DNA of 35,440 bases, taken from NCBI GenBank assembly GCA_934101115.1, contig CAKOPW010000014.1:1-35440 (forward strand). The letters run 5' to 3'. Under the pieces are notes generated by a model. It ran no database searches, was not told the origin of the DNA, and saw only the letters and a program-made list of their open reading frames with translations. Of this stretch, positions 7,191 through 16,083 are shown piece after piece (positions within the stretch are counted from its first letter, which is position 1; each line of letters begins with the position of its first letter). The stretch is from an uncultured Bacilli bacterium. Lineage in GTDB: Bacteria > Bacillota_I > Bacilli_A > RF39 > UBA660. The position numbers and the translations under genes are program-made.

Positions 7191-8277
7191 TAAAATAAAC
7201 TATATCTCCATCTTGCATTAAATAATCTTTTCCTTCAAGTCTAACTCGACCTGCTTCTTTTACTTTAATTTCACTTCCATAATTTTTAAAATCATCAAAA
7301 CTCATTACTTCAGCTTTAATAAATCCTCTTTCAAAATCAGTATGAATTAATCCAGCACAGCTTGGTGCTTTCATTCCTTTTTTAAATGTCCATGCACGAC
7401 ATTCATCAGTACCACTTGTAAAGAATGTTGCAAGACCAAGTAAATCATAAGTTGCAAATATTAATTTATCAAGACCACTAGAAGTTATTCCAAGTTCACT
7501 CATGAATTCACGTTTTTCTTCATCCTCAAGTGGAGCAAGATCTTCTTCAATCTTAGCACACATTACGATTACTCCAGCATTTTCTTTACCAGCATACTCA
7601 CGCACTTTCTCAGTATACTCATTTTTTCCAACGGATAAATCCTCTTCATTTACGTTAGCAACATAAATAATTGGTTTTGCTGTAATAAAAGAGAAATTTT
7701 TCAACACTTGTTTTTCAGCATCGTCAAATTCAACTCTTCTTAAAGGTATATTTTTTTCTAAAGCCTCCATTGATTTTTTCAAAGTGTTTATTTCCAAAAG
7801 CTCATTTTTATCTTTTGTCATACTAGCTTTTTTACCAATTTTATTCAAACGATTGTTAATTATCTCTAAATCAGCAAGTATTAATTCTACATTGATTATT
7901 TCAATATCTCTTATTGGATCAACGTTTCCTTCAACATGAGTTATATCTTTATTCTCAAAACATCTAACAACTTCAACTATGGCATCTGTTTCTCTAATAT
8001 GACTTAAAAATTTATTTCCAAGTCCTTCACCACTAGACGCACCTTTAACAAGACCAGCTATATCAATAAATTCATATGAAGTTGGTACAACACTTTTTGG
8101 TTTATAATATTCAACTAAATAATCAAGTCTTGTATCAGGTACAGTAACAACTCCAACATTTGGTTCAATTGTAGCAAAAGGATAATTTGCAGCAAGGGCA
8201 CCTGCTTTAGTTATTGCATTAAATAAAGTTGATTTTCCAACGTTTGGTAATCCTACTATTCCAGCTTTTAAAGCCAT
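7177..8277 (-). CDS. ychF: Redox-regulated ATPase/GTPase YchF (Obg family)
   Basis: 366 residues, the standard length. G-domain motifs are visible: G1 GLPNVGKSTLF near residue 9, G3-like DIAGLVKGAS, switch region YPFATIEPNVGVV, and the altered G4 NVNE (in place of NKxD), which explains the preference of YchF for ATP. A coiled-coil insert (~130-175) and the C-terminal TGS domain (GFIKAEVMSFDDF and GRVRLEGKDYLMQDGDIVYFRF) complete it. YchF interacts with ribosomes and influences stress responses and translation start. It is immediately upstream of the rpsF operon, as in Bacillus. Confidence 0.97.
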   Translation of the reverse strand: MALKAGIVGLPNVGKSTLFNAITKAGALAANYPFATIEPNVGVVTVPDTRLDYLVEYYKPKSVVPTSYEFIDIAGLVKGASSGEGLGNKFLSHIRETDAIVEVVRCFENKDITHVEGNVDPIRDIEIINVELILADLEIINNRLNKIGKKASMTKDKNELLEINTLKKSMEALEKNIPLRRVEFDDAEKQVLKNFSFITAKPIIYVANVNEEDLSVGKNEYTEKVREYAGKENAGVIVMCAKIEEDLAPLEDEEKREFMSELGITSSGLDKLIFATYDLLGLATFFTSGTDECRAWTFKKGMKAPSCAGLIHTDFERGFIKAEVMSFDDFKNYGSEIKVKEAGRVRLEGKDYLMQDGDIVYFRFNV

Positions 8278-8320
8278 GTTATCACATCCAATTCACAAAG
8301 TATTATATCAAGAATAAAGA

Positions 8321-8349
8321 CAAAATAAAAGGATTAAAACTAATCCTTT
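8321..8349 (-). terminator. Terminator overlapping the htrA stop
   Basis: Minus-strand perfect stem AAAGGATTA/TAATCCTTT with a 4-base loop (8328-8349), then TATTTTG. The htrA stop codon (8340-8342) falls at the loop edge, so the terminator is encoded by the last codons of the gene. Confidence 0.75.
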
Positions 8350-9476
8350 AATGTAACTTCAACAGTTTTCTCTTTACCATCTCTGATATAAGTTATTTTT
8401 ACTTTATCACCAACTCTATAACGATATAGATAATATTTCAAATATTTATAATCTTTAATTTTATAATCATCTAATTTGATAATTACATCACCTTTTTTAA
8501 GTTTAGCAGCATCAGCTGTAGAACCACTTGATACATCTGTAACAACAGCACCACTTGTAATACTATCACTTATTTTTACACCATTATATTCAGCACCTTC
8601 AACTGATGTCATTGTTACACCTAAAACAGGTCTTGTAACTTTTCCATTATTTTCTAAGTATTCAGCAACAGATAAAGCATCTTCAATTGGAATAGCAAAT
8701 CCCATATTTTCAATAGATGTTCCACTTAATGTAGATGAAGATAATTTACTATTTGTAATTCCGATTACTTCACCATTTGAGTTAGCAAGTGGACCACCTG
8801 AATTACCAGAGTTTATTGAAGCATCGATTTGTAATAAATTCATATACCATGAATCTCCACTTTGTCCATAATAACTTTTCTTAGAAGATGAACTCATTTC
8901 TACCATACGATTTTTTCCACTAAGAATTCCACGAGTTACTGTGAAAGAATACTCAAGACTTACTGGAGTTCCAATAGCAAATATTGTATCTCCTACTAAT
9001 ACATCCTCACTTTTACCAATTTCAGCAACAGCTATAACTTTGTCTTTTGGAATTTTAACAACTGCAACATCGGCATATTCATCACTTCCAACAAGTTCTC
9101 CAGTTACTTCAGTTTCATCAGATAACACAATTGTTATACTTTTAGCTCCATCTACTACATGGTGATTAGTGAATATATAACCATATTTGTCATCAGTTTT
9201 ATAAACAAAACCACTTCCCCAACCACTTAGTTTGTCTTCACTAGTTCCAACTTCAACAATAACAGATGCATCATATAGTTTAGAAACAGCATCACTTATT
9301 CCTTTATCAGTTACAGTAACTTCCTTTTCAGTAACATATTTTACGTTTTTACTAAAAATTTCTTTTAATGGTACATAGTTAACAACTATATCCCCAATTG
9401 CAACAAGTACAAGTACAATAATACCTACAATTATTGCTACACTTAATCCTTTTTTTGATTTTTTATCTTCTTCCAT
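8340..9476 (-). CDS. htrA: Membrane-anchored HtrA/DegP-type serine protease with PDZ domain
   Basis: 378 residues: a short cytoplasmic start rich in Lys and acidic residues, one membrane segment (~12-33), a trypsin-like protease domain and a C-terminal PDZ domain. The catalytic triad is visible: H106 in TNHHVVDGA, D136 in EYADVAVVKI, S226 in NSGNSGGPLANS. The PDZ domain (~285-375) includes GVKISDSITSGAVV and KKGDVIIKLDDYKI. Such proteins degrade or refold misfolded proteins at the outer face of the membrane. The gene begins 11 bases after the Abi-like gene and its GGAGG ribosome site overlaps that gene's end, so the two are probably co-transcribed. In Bacillus an HtrA paralogue lies next to walJ and rlmH. 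Confidence 0.92.
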   Translation of the reverse strand: MEEDKKSKKGLSVAIIVGIIVLVLVAIGDIVVNYVPLKEIFSKNVKYVTEKEVTVTDKGISDAVSKLYDASVIVEVGTSEDKLSGWGSGFVYKTDDKYGYIFTNHHVVDGAKSITIVLSDETEVTGELVGSDEYADVAVVKIPKDKVIAVAEIGKSEDVLVGDTIFAIGTPVSLEYSFTVTRGILSGKNRMVEMSSSSKKSYYGQSGDSWYMNLLQIDASINSGNSGGPLANSNGEVIGITNSKLSSSTLSGTSIENMGFAIPIEDALSVAEYLENNGKVTRPVLGVTMTSVEGAEYNGVKISDSITSGAVVTDVSSGSTADAAKLKKGDVIIKLDDYKIKDYKYLKYYLYRYRVGDKVKITYIRDGKEKTVEVTLKD

Positions 9477-9487
9477 AGAAGACCCTC

Positions 9488-10420
9488 CTATTCCATATCT
9501 AAAAGTGATTTATAATTTATTGGAAATCCCATTTTCGCAAGAACTTTATCTATTGATACTACTTTTAACTTTCCAGATAAAGCATCTATTTCATAGGATA
9601 ACTCAGCCATTAACAGTCTAAAATCATCCTTTGACAATAAATATTTAAAAATAATAATTACAGAAAATAAATCTCCCTTACCATATATATATTCATCATT
9701 TATCTTTGGAATATTCAAATTATCATGATAAATATTATCTGGTATAACTTTTTGAGTTCGATGTTCAAAAAGAATATCTTCATGAGCACACAAATTACGA
9801 TAATTGGATAATATTGGTAAAAACTGCAATAAATTTTCTGGTTCAACGTCATAATACTTAGCTATTTCTCTTTGATCATTTGGTTTTAATATTGTATATA
9901 ATTCACTAGTGATACCAAATGATAAAACTTTAACTACTACCCATAAAGGAATATAACCATAATTGTTGATGTAATGTTTCGTAGCTTCATGTTGACCACC
10001 ATTTACTCTAATTTGACGTTTCATCTTTTTTAATAGATCATTTACCTGTTTTACCTTATCAGGCGCTTGATTATAATTTATATTTCTTAAATAATCACTT
10101 TCTTTATAACCATATTTTTGAGATAAAACATATGAAAATATACTCTTAGTATTATTTTCAATAATTAAGATATTTTTAAACATTATATTTCTTAATTGTC
10201 TATCAAAATAGAATAAAGAATATAATTCTTTAAAAGTAGTTCCTTCTAAAAATAACTTAGGATTATCATTTCTCATAAATAAATGACGATAACCCATTAA
10301 GAAGAAATAATTTTCTCTTAATATGATATTTTTAGTATAATCAATATCATCGATTACTAAACCTTTACCTTTTAATATCTCAATTTGTTCATCTAGAGTT
10401 TTAAATGTTTTTGCACCCAT
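9488..10420 (-). CDS. Abi_2 (AbiD/AbiF-type) abortive-infection protein with HEPN motif
   Basis: About 310 residues, full length for the Abi_2 family. It shows the family's N-terminal pattern TLDEQIEILKGKGL followed by ENYFFLMGYRHLF, FDRQLRNIMF, and, near residue 212, YRNLCAHEDILFEHR. That last segment contains R-x4-H (R212, H217), the RNase motif of HEPN proteins. In lactococci such proteins abort phage infection, probably through RNA cleavage. Start chosen at the ATG at 10420, 8 bases after AGGTGG; an alternative GTG start lies inside that ribosome site. Some Abi_2 genes are accompanied by a structured noncoding RNA; the ~80-base gap upstream leaves little room for one. It stands immediately before htrA. 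Confidence 0.85.
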   Translation of the reverse strand: MGAKTFKTLDEQIEILKGKGLVIDDIDYTKNIILRENYFFLMGYRHLFMRNDNPKLFLEGTTFKELYSLFYFDRQLRNIMFKNILIIENNTKSIFSYVLSQKYGYKESDYLRNINYNQAPDKVKQVNDLLKKMKRQIRVNGGQHEATKHYINNYGYIPLWVVVKVLSFGITSELYTILKPNDQREIAKYYDVEPENLLQFLPILSNYRNLCAHEDILFEHRTQKVIPDNIYHDNLNIPKINDEYIYGKGDLFSVIIIFKYLLSKDDFRLLMAELSYEIDALSGKLKVVSIDKVLAKMGFPINYKSLLDME

Positions 10421-10494
10421 ATTTTTATCCACCTATTATATATTCTATCACATCCAACAAATAAAATATATAACTTAATTATGAATATATTATG

Positions 10495-10518
10495 AAAAAA
10501 AATGCTATGCAGCATTTT
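10495..10518 (-). terminator. Terminator overlapping the end of the 128-residue gene
   Basis: Minus-strand stem AAAATGCT/AGCATTTT with loop GCAT (10499-10518), continuing into T residues. The gene's TAG stop (10505-10507) lies in the stem. Confidence 0.8.
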
Positions 10519-10891
10519 TATTTTCATTGATTAAAGTTAACTTTCTTTCCTTTTCGTCTTGTAAAGATATAACATTATCACTTGGGAATTCAACAACTTT
10601 ACCTTCTTCTTCAAGAGCTTTAATGTTGTTATCAATTGTAGCTATTAGATATTGTTTATACTCTGATAAACGAACAGCAGCATCTCTTAATCTTCTTAAA
10701 GTAGCAATTACTTGTCTTCGTTCCTCCGAGGTAGTAATCTCTTGAGTAGAATCAATAATTTTATCCAACAAGCCATTACATTTAATACATAACTTATCAA
10801 AAACACTTGAATTTTGTCTAGTAACTAATTTTTCCAAAACTAGATTAATTGAATCAAGTTCAATATTAAACAGGTTAATTTTTTCTGACAT
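10505..10891 (-). CDS. Small unknown helical protein
   Basis: 128 residues, soluble, no signal peptide. Predicted mostly alpha-helical from heptad-like Leu/Ile spacing (residues ~5-95), with a two-Cys loop (CIKC at ~35-38) and an Arg-rich stretch RRQVIATLRRLRDAAVRL near the middle. The C-terminal third is polar and ends in NENKNAA. I do not recognise the family. It has an AGGAGAG ribosome site, its own extended -10 promoter and its own terminator, so it is a single-gene unit between the lipoprotein run and the Abi gene. Confidence 0.75.
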   Translation of the reverse strand: MSEKINLFNIELDSINLVLEKLVTRQNSSVFDKLCIKCNGLLDKIIDSTQEITTSEERRQVIATLRRLRDAAVRLSEYKQYLIATIDNNIKALEEEGKVVEFPSDNVISLQDEKERKLTLINENKNAA

Positions 10892-10911
10892 AATCCCACT
10901 CTCCTATTAAG

Positions 10912-10920
10912 ATTATATCA
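10912..10920 (-). promoter_or_regulatory. Extended -10 promoter of the 128-residue gene
   Basis: Minus strand TGATATAAT (TG-n-TATAAT), about 20 bases upstream of the ATG at 10891. No good -35 at the standard distance. Confidence 0.5.
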
Positions 10921-10973
10921 AACATGTAAATTTACAATTCATTTAATTTCATTGTTTACAATCTATTTTACAA

Positions 10974-11417
10974 TTAATATCCTAAAGTTTTAATCACTTT
11001 TTCAACTTCATTCGTTTTATCCTTAGGAGCTTTAATAAGAATATATGAATCACTTATCCAAGATATATAGTAAACATTCTCATCCGTTTTCAACATTAAA
11101 CTTGTCCAAGTCTTTCCACTAGAAATCCTTTTATCATAGTTTTCACCTATTTCATTAAAGAGATTTTGATATTCATCAATAAATATCCCTTCAACATCAT
11201 ATTTCTTTTTCCCTTTAAGAAAAAATACACTTACTTCATCTTTATATGCATTATATGCTGATACAGCATAGTCATAGTTGCTTAAGACATCTTTTATCGA
11301 ATAATTCATCTCTGTCATTTTAGATGCAAAAGTATCTCCAGTAATACTGCTTTTACTTCCACAACCAACTAGAAGAAAACTAAATAATAAAATAGCAACA
11401 ATTTTAATCTTTTTCAT
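10974..11417 (-). CDS. Small lipoprotein of unknown function
   Basis: About 147 residues. The N-terminus has a Lys-rich start, a hydrophobic stretch and a lipobox, LLVGC, so it should be lipid-anchored on the outer face of the membrane after processing at that Cys. The remaining ~125 residues form a mixed alpha/beta domain (EVSVFFLKGKKKY, NVYYISWISDSYILIKAP) that I do not recognise; the pattern resembles small substrate-binding-like or DUF lipoproteins. Start chosen at MKKIKIV because it gives a proper signal peptide. It overlaps the end of the YitT-like gene by 14 bases, without a clear ribosome site of its own, so translation is probably coupled. Confidence 0.8.
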   Translation of the reverse strand: MKKIKIVAILLFSFLLVGCGSKSSITGDTFASKMTEMNYSIKDVLSNYDYAVSAYNAYKDEVSVFFLKGKKKYDVEGIFIDEYQNLFNEIGENYDKRISSGKTWTSLMLKTDENVYYISWISDSYILIKAPKDKTNEVEKVIKTLGY

Positions 11418-12255
11418 AATTATCAACAATCTTTCTATTTATACAATCATATGTATCCACAATAGCTATAAAAGCATGATCATCTATAAGCTTTATTCCT
11501 TCTTTTAACTTGAAATAATCATCAGATGATATAACCGATAACAATATCTTACTGCTTTTCTTACTATATCCACCTGTTACATCTAAAGTAGTTAATTTAT
11601 AATGTAAATCATTAACAATATAATCTCTAACTTCTTTTTCTTTTTGAGTTATAACATAAAACATTTTATAATCATTTATACCAAATTCTGCTTTAGTTAT
11701 TAAATAACGAATAATTATTATCATTATTAAAGAATATAATCCAACATTTAAACTTATAAATATCACCGTTAATATTACATTAAAAACATCTACAACAAAA
11801 GAATAGCTTTTAGAATGTATATTGGTTAATGAAGAAAATATATCTTCAACAATAAATATAACGGATGCTTTATAACCAGCTTTAAATATAAAACTATAAC
11901 CAATACCAATTAAAAACGATGCAACAAGAATACTTACCATCATTTCTGGAAGTTGTATTGGATAATACTCACTTATAAAACTAGTTAAATATGAAATAAT
12001 TGGTATTAAAACTGCTGGTAATATATATAATTTAATAGTTTCTTTGTCAACAAAAACTAAAGCAAAAAGCAAAACTATTATATTAAGAATAAACATATTT
12101 ATATATATGTTTGATGTAAAAATATAGCTAAGTAAACAAGCTAAGCCATCACTTCCAACAGTAATTAATTGATTAGGTAACACAAAATAATTAAGTCCTA
12201 AAGAAATAATAATACAACCAGCAATTATATTAAAAATTCTAATAATTTTATCCAT
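11404..12255 (-). CDS. YitT-family membrane protein (YitT_membrane plus DUF2179)
   Basis: 283 residues. The N-terminal two thirds contain five to six membrane segments, starting with IIAGCIIISLGLNYFVLPN, the typical YitT entry (G-x-N-x-F-hh-P-x-x-h-x-x-G-S-x-G). The C-terminal ~85 residues (VITQKEKEVRDYIVNDLHYKL through HAFIAIVDTYD) form the soluble DUF2179 domain. The transported or sensed ligand of the family is unknown. The ribosome site AGAGTAGG lies in the end of prfB, 3 bases before the gap, so it is read as part of the prfB run. Confidence 0.88.
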   Translation of the reverse strand: MDKIIRIFNIIAGCIIISLGLNYFVLPNQLITVGSDGLACLLSYIFTSNIYINMFILNIIVLLFALVFVDKETIKLYILPAVLIPIISYLTSFISEYYPIQLPEMMVSILVASFLIGIGYSFIFKAGYKASVIFIVEDIFSSLTNIHSKSYSFVVDVFNVILTVIFISLNVGLYSLIMIIIIRYLITKAEFGINDYKMFYVITQKEKEVRDYIVNDLHYKLTTLDVTGGYSKKSSKILLSVISSDDYFKLKEGIKLIDDHAFIAIVDTYDCINRKIVDNYEKD

Positions 12256-12258
12256 AAG

Positions 12259-13351
12259 TTACCTACTCTTCAAAACGCTTTCAATGATTGGACCAATGTC
12301 ACCATCTAATATTTTTGCTGGATTATTGGATTCATAACCACTTCGTAAATCTTTTACTAAACTATAAGGTTCTAAAACGTAGTTACGAATTTGACTTCCA
12401 AAATCAATTGAACTATTTCCTTTTATAGAATTCAACATTTTATTTTGTTCATCCATCTTAATTTTATATAATTTACTTTTTAAGATTTTCATAGCTGTTT
12501 CTTTATTTCTAATTTGACTTCGTTCATTTTGAACAGTTACTACAATACCTGATGGAAAATGAGTTATTCTAACAGCCGAATCAGTTGTATTTACTCCTTG
12601 TCCACCATTTCCACTAGAACGATATACATCAACTCTTATATCGTCATCATTGATTTCAATATTGGCATCTTCTATTTCTGGTGTAACATTTACAGCAGCA
12701 AATGAAGTATGTCTTCGATGATTAGAATCAAATGGACTTATTCGAACCAATCTATGTACACCAATTTCTCCTTTAAGATAACCATAGGAATATATTTTTT
12801 TTACATAAATAGTAACACTTTTAATGCCAGCATCATTAGCATCTTGCTTATCAACTATCTCATAAGGAATATCATTTTTAGAAAAATACATTGTATACAT
12901 TCTAAGAAGCATGTCTGCCCAATCCTGAGATTCAGTTCCACCAGCTCCAGGATGTATTTCTAAATAGCATTTGTTTTTATCAAATTCACCATTTAATAAA
13001 GTATTTAATTCTAAACTTTCAAGTGATGTTGATATTGAATTAATAAGTGAAACTAATTCATTATAAAGTTCCAAATCACTTTCAACTGTAAGCAGTTCCA
13101 ATGTTTGTTTTGCCTCTTCAACTTGTTTGCTTAAAACGTTATAGTCTTCAACCTCTTTTTTTAAGACCGTTAAGTTAGAGTTAATTTCATTATATTTACT
13201 TTGATCTGACCAAATTGAAGAATCATTTAATTTATCTTCCAAAGCTTTTATCTCTTCATATTTCTTATCGACGTCAAAGAGACCTCCCAATGTCATTTAA
13301 TTTTTTTTCTAAATTTTTTAATTGTTCTTTTAATTCATTAAGATTATCCAT
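12259..13351 (-). CDS. prfB: Peptide chain release factor 2, with programmed +1 frameshift
   Basis: RF2 recognises UGA and UAA stop codons and releases the peptide. The gene begins at the ATG at 13351, and the first 25 codons end in CTT followed by in-frame TGA (13274-13276). A +1 slip on CTT-T gives DVDKKYEEIKALEDK and the rest of the protein. The Shine-Dalgarno-like GGGAGGT just before CTTTGAC is the known stimulator. The zero frame runs 13351-13277 and the +1 frame runs to 12259. The GGQ catalytic loop is present as GGQGVNTTDSAVRI, and the stop-recognition region includes the usual SPF (RISPFDSN). About 364 residues after the shift. The start overlaps the TPM gene end by 8 bases; its ribosome site AGGAGG lies in codons for that gene's Gly-rich tail. 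Confidence 0.97.
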
Positions 13352-14273
13352 GTCTTCCTCCTCCTGAAGAATGTCCACCACCTGATGAACCACTGCTATG
13401 TCCACCACCTGATCCTCCAGATGATGAGCTAGTTTTATAACTGCTTGTGTAACTTCTTAAATATCTATCATTCTTCTTTGTATAATTTATCGAATTTTTA
13501 TCTAAATAATCAAATGCCGTTGTAGCCTTTTTTACCATCTTATTTTTATGTACTTCAATTGAGACAACAATTGCTGATACTGCAATAGCGCCAATAAAAG
13601 CAACTAAATAAGGTGGATTATAACCCTTAACGACATTTCCATATTCATCCAATGTATCATTTCGAGAACTGATTGGTTTTCCTTTATCATAATAAGAGTT
13701 TAATTCATCAATGAATTTATCTATACCTTCTTTATAATCAACACCATCTTTAAAATATGGATATATATCATCTAAAACATTTTCAAGTCTTTCATAAGTG
13801 AAATATAATTGAGCTTCACCAAATGTATAAATATTAAAATATGGATCACTTTCATAAGTATTTCTTAATAATAAAACACCTGAATAATACTCATCATCTA
13901 ATCCAAAATCATTATAATCATAAAAATCAGCAGCATAATCTTCATTGGTTGAATCTACATAGTATGTTAAATCAACGGATACAAAAACTATGTCAAATCC
14001 TGTTTTTTCAATAAATTTATCCATTTTTAATTTTAACGCATCTTTATCAGTAGTAGATAAAATATTTGAATAATCATAAATTTTTTCAGATGCATCAACG
14101 TAAGGTGTAGAAAGTGCATGATTTATTCTAGTACTTGAAGCCATATCCCATTTTTTAGATACTCCATAATTATTTGAACTTGTTCTTGTCTTTAAATCTG
14201 TTTCATTTGCTGCAAAAGCAAAAGTTGGAATAATCAATAAAAGACATATAATTACCCATAATCTCTTTTTCAT
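13344..14273 (-). CDS. TPM-domain secreted or membrane protein with Gly/Ser/His tail
   Basis: 309 residues. Signal peptide (~1-21, ending in FAFAANE), a TPM domain (~58-195: DYSNILSTTDKDALKLKMDKF, IEKTGFDIVFVSVD, and YYSGVLLLRNTYES), a second membrane segment (~222-242, VAFIGAIAVSAIVVSIEV), and a low-complexity C-terminal tail of about 28 residues made almost only of Gly, Ser and His. TPM proteins (YgcG/Psb32 type) are associated with membrane-protein quality control in some bacteria and with photosystem repair in chloroplasts. The His-rich tail might bind metal. The ATG overlaps the stop of the zinc-ribbon gene by one base, so they form a translational pair, an association common in Firmicutes. 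Confidence 0.85.
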   Translation of the reverse strand: MKKRLWVIICLLLIIPTFAFAANETDLKTRTSSNNYGVSKKWDMASSTRINHALSTPYVDASEKIYDYSNILSTTDKDALKLKMDKFIEKTGFDIVFVSVDLTYYVDSTNEDYAADFYDYNDFGLDDEYYSGVLLLRNTYESDPYFNIYTFGEAQLYFTYERLENVLDDIYPYFKDGVDYKEGIDKFIDELNSYYDKGKPISSRNDTLDEYGNVVKGYNPPYLVAFIGAIAVSAIVVSIEVHKNKMVKKATTAFDYLDKNSINYTKKNDRYLRSYTSSYKTSSSSGGSGGGHSSGSSGGGHSSGGGRHG

Positions 14274-15334
14274 TAATTACTACCTCCAAACTTAAAAACA
14301 ATGTATGAAATAATTAAAATACATATAAAAGTTAAAACAAATAGTAAAATAGACATTACCACTGCTTGCTTTTTATCAAGAGGAATGTTTCCAACAAATT
14401 CTCCACTTTCACCATTCATTGCAAAAATATAAAATTTGTCTTTATATTTTACATTTACCATATATACCGGTAGAATAACATATTCACAGTTATCATTATG
14501 TGCAGAAATATTACTGCTGGTTACAACTTTTGAAGCATATCCAAGTGCACTTGAAAGCATTTCTTCTTTGGTAGACTTTAATGTTCTTTTCTCCGCATTT
14601 TTATAAGCATCTTCTTTAGATACATCAAACTTTTCAGCTAAAAATCCAGAAAGATAAGCATGATTATATGGAACTAAAGAATTATAGTCAAATGGTTCAA
14701 TTGTGTTCATGATATCATCATCAAATCTAACCGACCCATCTACTGGAACTTTATAAAACTTCATGCTTCCTTCTCTTTCAACTTTAAAGTAATCAGTTTT
14801 AGTATAATGTGTATCTCCACTTGTCCAACTATTTACTCTAGTCGCATCTATTTGAATATCTCCTGAAGATGTTACATCAAACAACCAGAAAGGAATATAT
14901 ACACCCATAATTTTTTCAATATTTTTTTCGTTTATAAACTCTTTTGGTATCAAATGTCTTCCTTTTTTCAATCCCTGAAAAGCAGCAATGGCATCTTCTT
15001 TTGTCTTTTTAAATGGAATAATCTTACTTGGAGCAAACTTCCCACTTAATCGACTTTTAATGATTGATGTATTTCCACAATATACACAGAAAGTTGCTGC
15101 CGTATTTTCATCCGTTATTATTACAGCTCCACAATCAGGACAGTTATAGTTAACATATTCAACACTACTCTCTGAAACATTATTTTCTTCAGAAGTCATG
15201 TCTTTTAATTCTTCAGCAGTGAATTCTCCATCACAATATTCACACTTAAAAAGTCCAAGTTTAGGATTAAATTCAATAGGAGCTTGACATCTAGGACATC
15301 GATTATCCAAAACTTTCTTTTTTGTTCGTGCCAT
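14273..15334 (-). CDS. TFIIB-type zinc-ribbon membrane protein
   Basis: 353 residues. Two zinc ribbons at the N-terminus: CPRCQAP with CEYCDGEF (~13-37), and CPDCGAV with CVYCGNTS (~65-90). Then a conserved region beginning APSKIIPFKKTKEDA with a beta-rich core (VYIPFWLFDVTSSGDI, YVILPVYMVNVKYKDKFYIFAMNG), and one C-terminal membrane segment (~325-348) followed by a short tail. Homologues are often mislabelled as PriA-like helicases because of the zinc ribbons; there is no helicase motor here. Function is unknown. It is coupled to the TPM protein and downstream of the XRE regulator, suggesting an envelope-related module. Confidence 0.8.
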   Translation of the reverse strand: MARTKKKVLDNRCPRCQAPIEFNPKLGLFKCEYCDGEFTAEELKDMTSEENNVSESSVEYVNYNCPDCGAVIITDENTAATFCVYCGNTSIIKSRLSGKFAPSKIIPFKKTKEDAIAAFQGLKKGRHLIPKEFINEKNIEKIMGVYIPFWLFDVTSSGDIQIDATRVNSWTSGDTHYTKTDYFKVEREGSMKFYKVPVDGSVRFDDDIMNTIEPFDYNSLVPYNHAYLSGFLAEKFDVSKEDAYKNAEKRTLKSTKEEMLSSALGYASKVVTSSNISAHNDNCEYVILPVYMVNVKYKDKFYIFAMNGESGEFVGNIPLDKKQAVVMSILLFVLTFICILIISYIVFKFGGSN

Positions 15335-15354
15335 AAATACACCTCACTTCTATT

Positions 15355-16059
15355 CTATTTACAAACACAATCAGAACTTAATTCTAATGGTATTTGATAT
15401 GTTATAACATTATTATTTAAATCCGTAGCATTAATCTTTAAATATAAACTATTCTCTTTAAACTCTTTACAAATTCGAGAATAATTATCAACAACAAAAT
15501 TTGCACTTTCTAAAAAATCCTCTAACTTAGTTGGAGTTACTTTATCATGTGTTAAAGTAGCAATTTTTTTATCTATATCACCATCATTTTCATATAAAAT
15601 ACATTCTATATCTCGATATATTTGTTCATCGTTTCCACCACAATAAGTTATCTTATTTATAAAAATTGATGATTTTTTATCATTATATGAAACAGTACCA
15701 GAAATATTAAAGTCATCACATTTAGTTGATAAAGTTTTAAATTGATAGTTATCATTATGACCTAATAACATAATGAAAAACATAAATACAATTATTAATG
15801 ACCCAAATATTGCACCTTTTAAGTATTTATAATCTATTTGACGTTTTGGTTTTTTTTCTCCATCTAATAACTCATCTATTCCAATATTAAAATCTTCACT
15901 CATTTGTTTTATAAGTGACATATCAGGAAGATTTTTTCCATTTTCCCATTTAGAAACCGCTTGATAAGTAACACCATATTTATCAGCAAATTCTTTTTGA
16001 GTTAAATGATTTTCTGTTCTAAGTTTTTTTATAAATTCACCTATTTTATTTTGATCCAC
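15355..16059 (-). CDS. XRE-family regulator with one membrane segment
   Basis: 234 residues from a GTG start (ribosome site GGATGTGAT). An N-terminal helix-turn-helix (~6-62) has the pattern LTQKEFADKYGVTYQAVSKW, followed by a membrane segment (~80-100, GAIFGSLIIVFMFFIMLLG) and an outer domain of about 130 residues with Cys residues (KCDDF, YCGG, RDIEC, CVC at the end). This is the layout of a one-component sensor that reads an outside or membrane signal and acts directly on DNA. It lies 20 bases before the zinc-ribbon gene, so it probably leads the six-gene run down to the lipoprotein and may regulate it. Confidence 0.85.
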   Translation of the reverse strand: MDQNKIGEFIKKLRTENHLTQKEFADKYGVTYQAVSKWENGKNLPDMSLIKQMSEDFNIGIDELLDGEKKPKRQIDYKYLKGAIFGSLIIVFMFFIMLLGHNDNYQFKTLSTKCDDFNISGTVSYNDKKSSIFINKITYCGGNDEQIYRDIECILYENDGDIDKKIATLTHDKVTPTKLEDFLESANFVVDNYSRICKEFKENSLYLKINATDLNNNVITYQIPLELSSDCVCK

Positions 16060-16083
16060 AAAATCACATCCATCGTCTATTCA

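Noticed and set aside
8476..8871. Plus-strand ORF of 131 residues antisense to htrA
   Set aside because: Opposite-frame shadow of the conserved protease domain with no start signals.
10421..10504. Noncoding RNA partner for the Abi gene
   Set aside because: The gap is short and mostly occupied by the neighbouring terminator and the ribosome site; no sizeable structure fits.
14273..15334. PriA-like helicase annotation for the zinc-ribbon protein
   Set aside because: Only zinc ribbons and a membrane segment are present; there are no Walker or helicase motifs.
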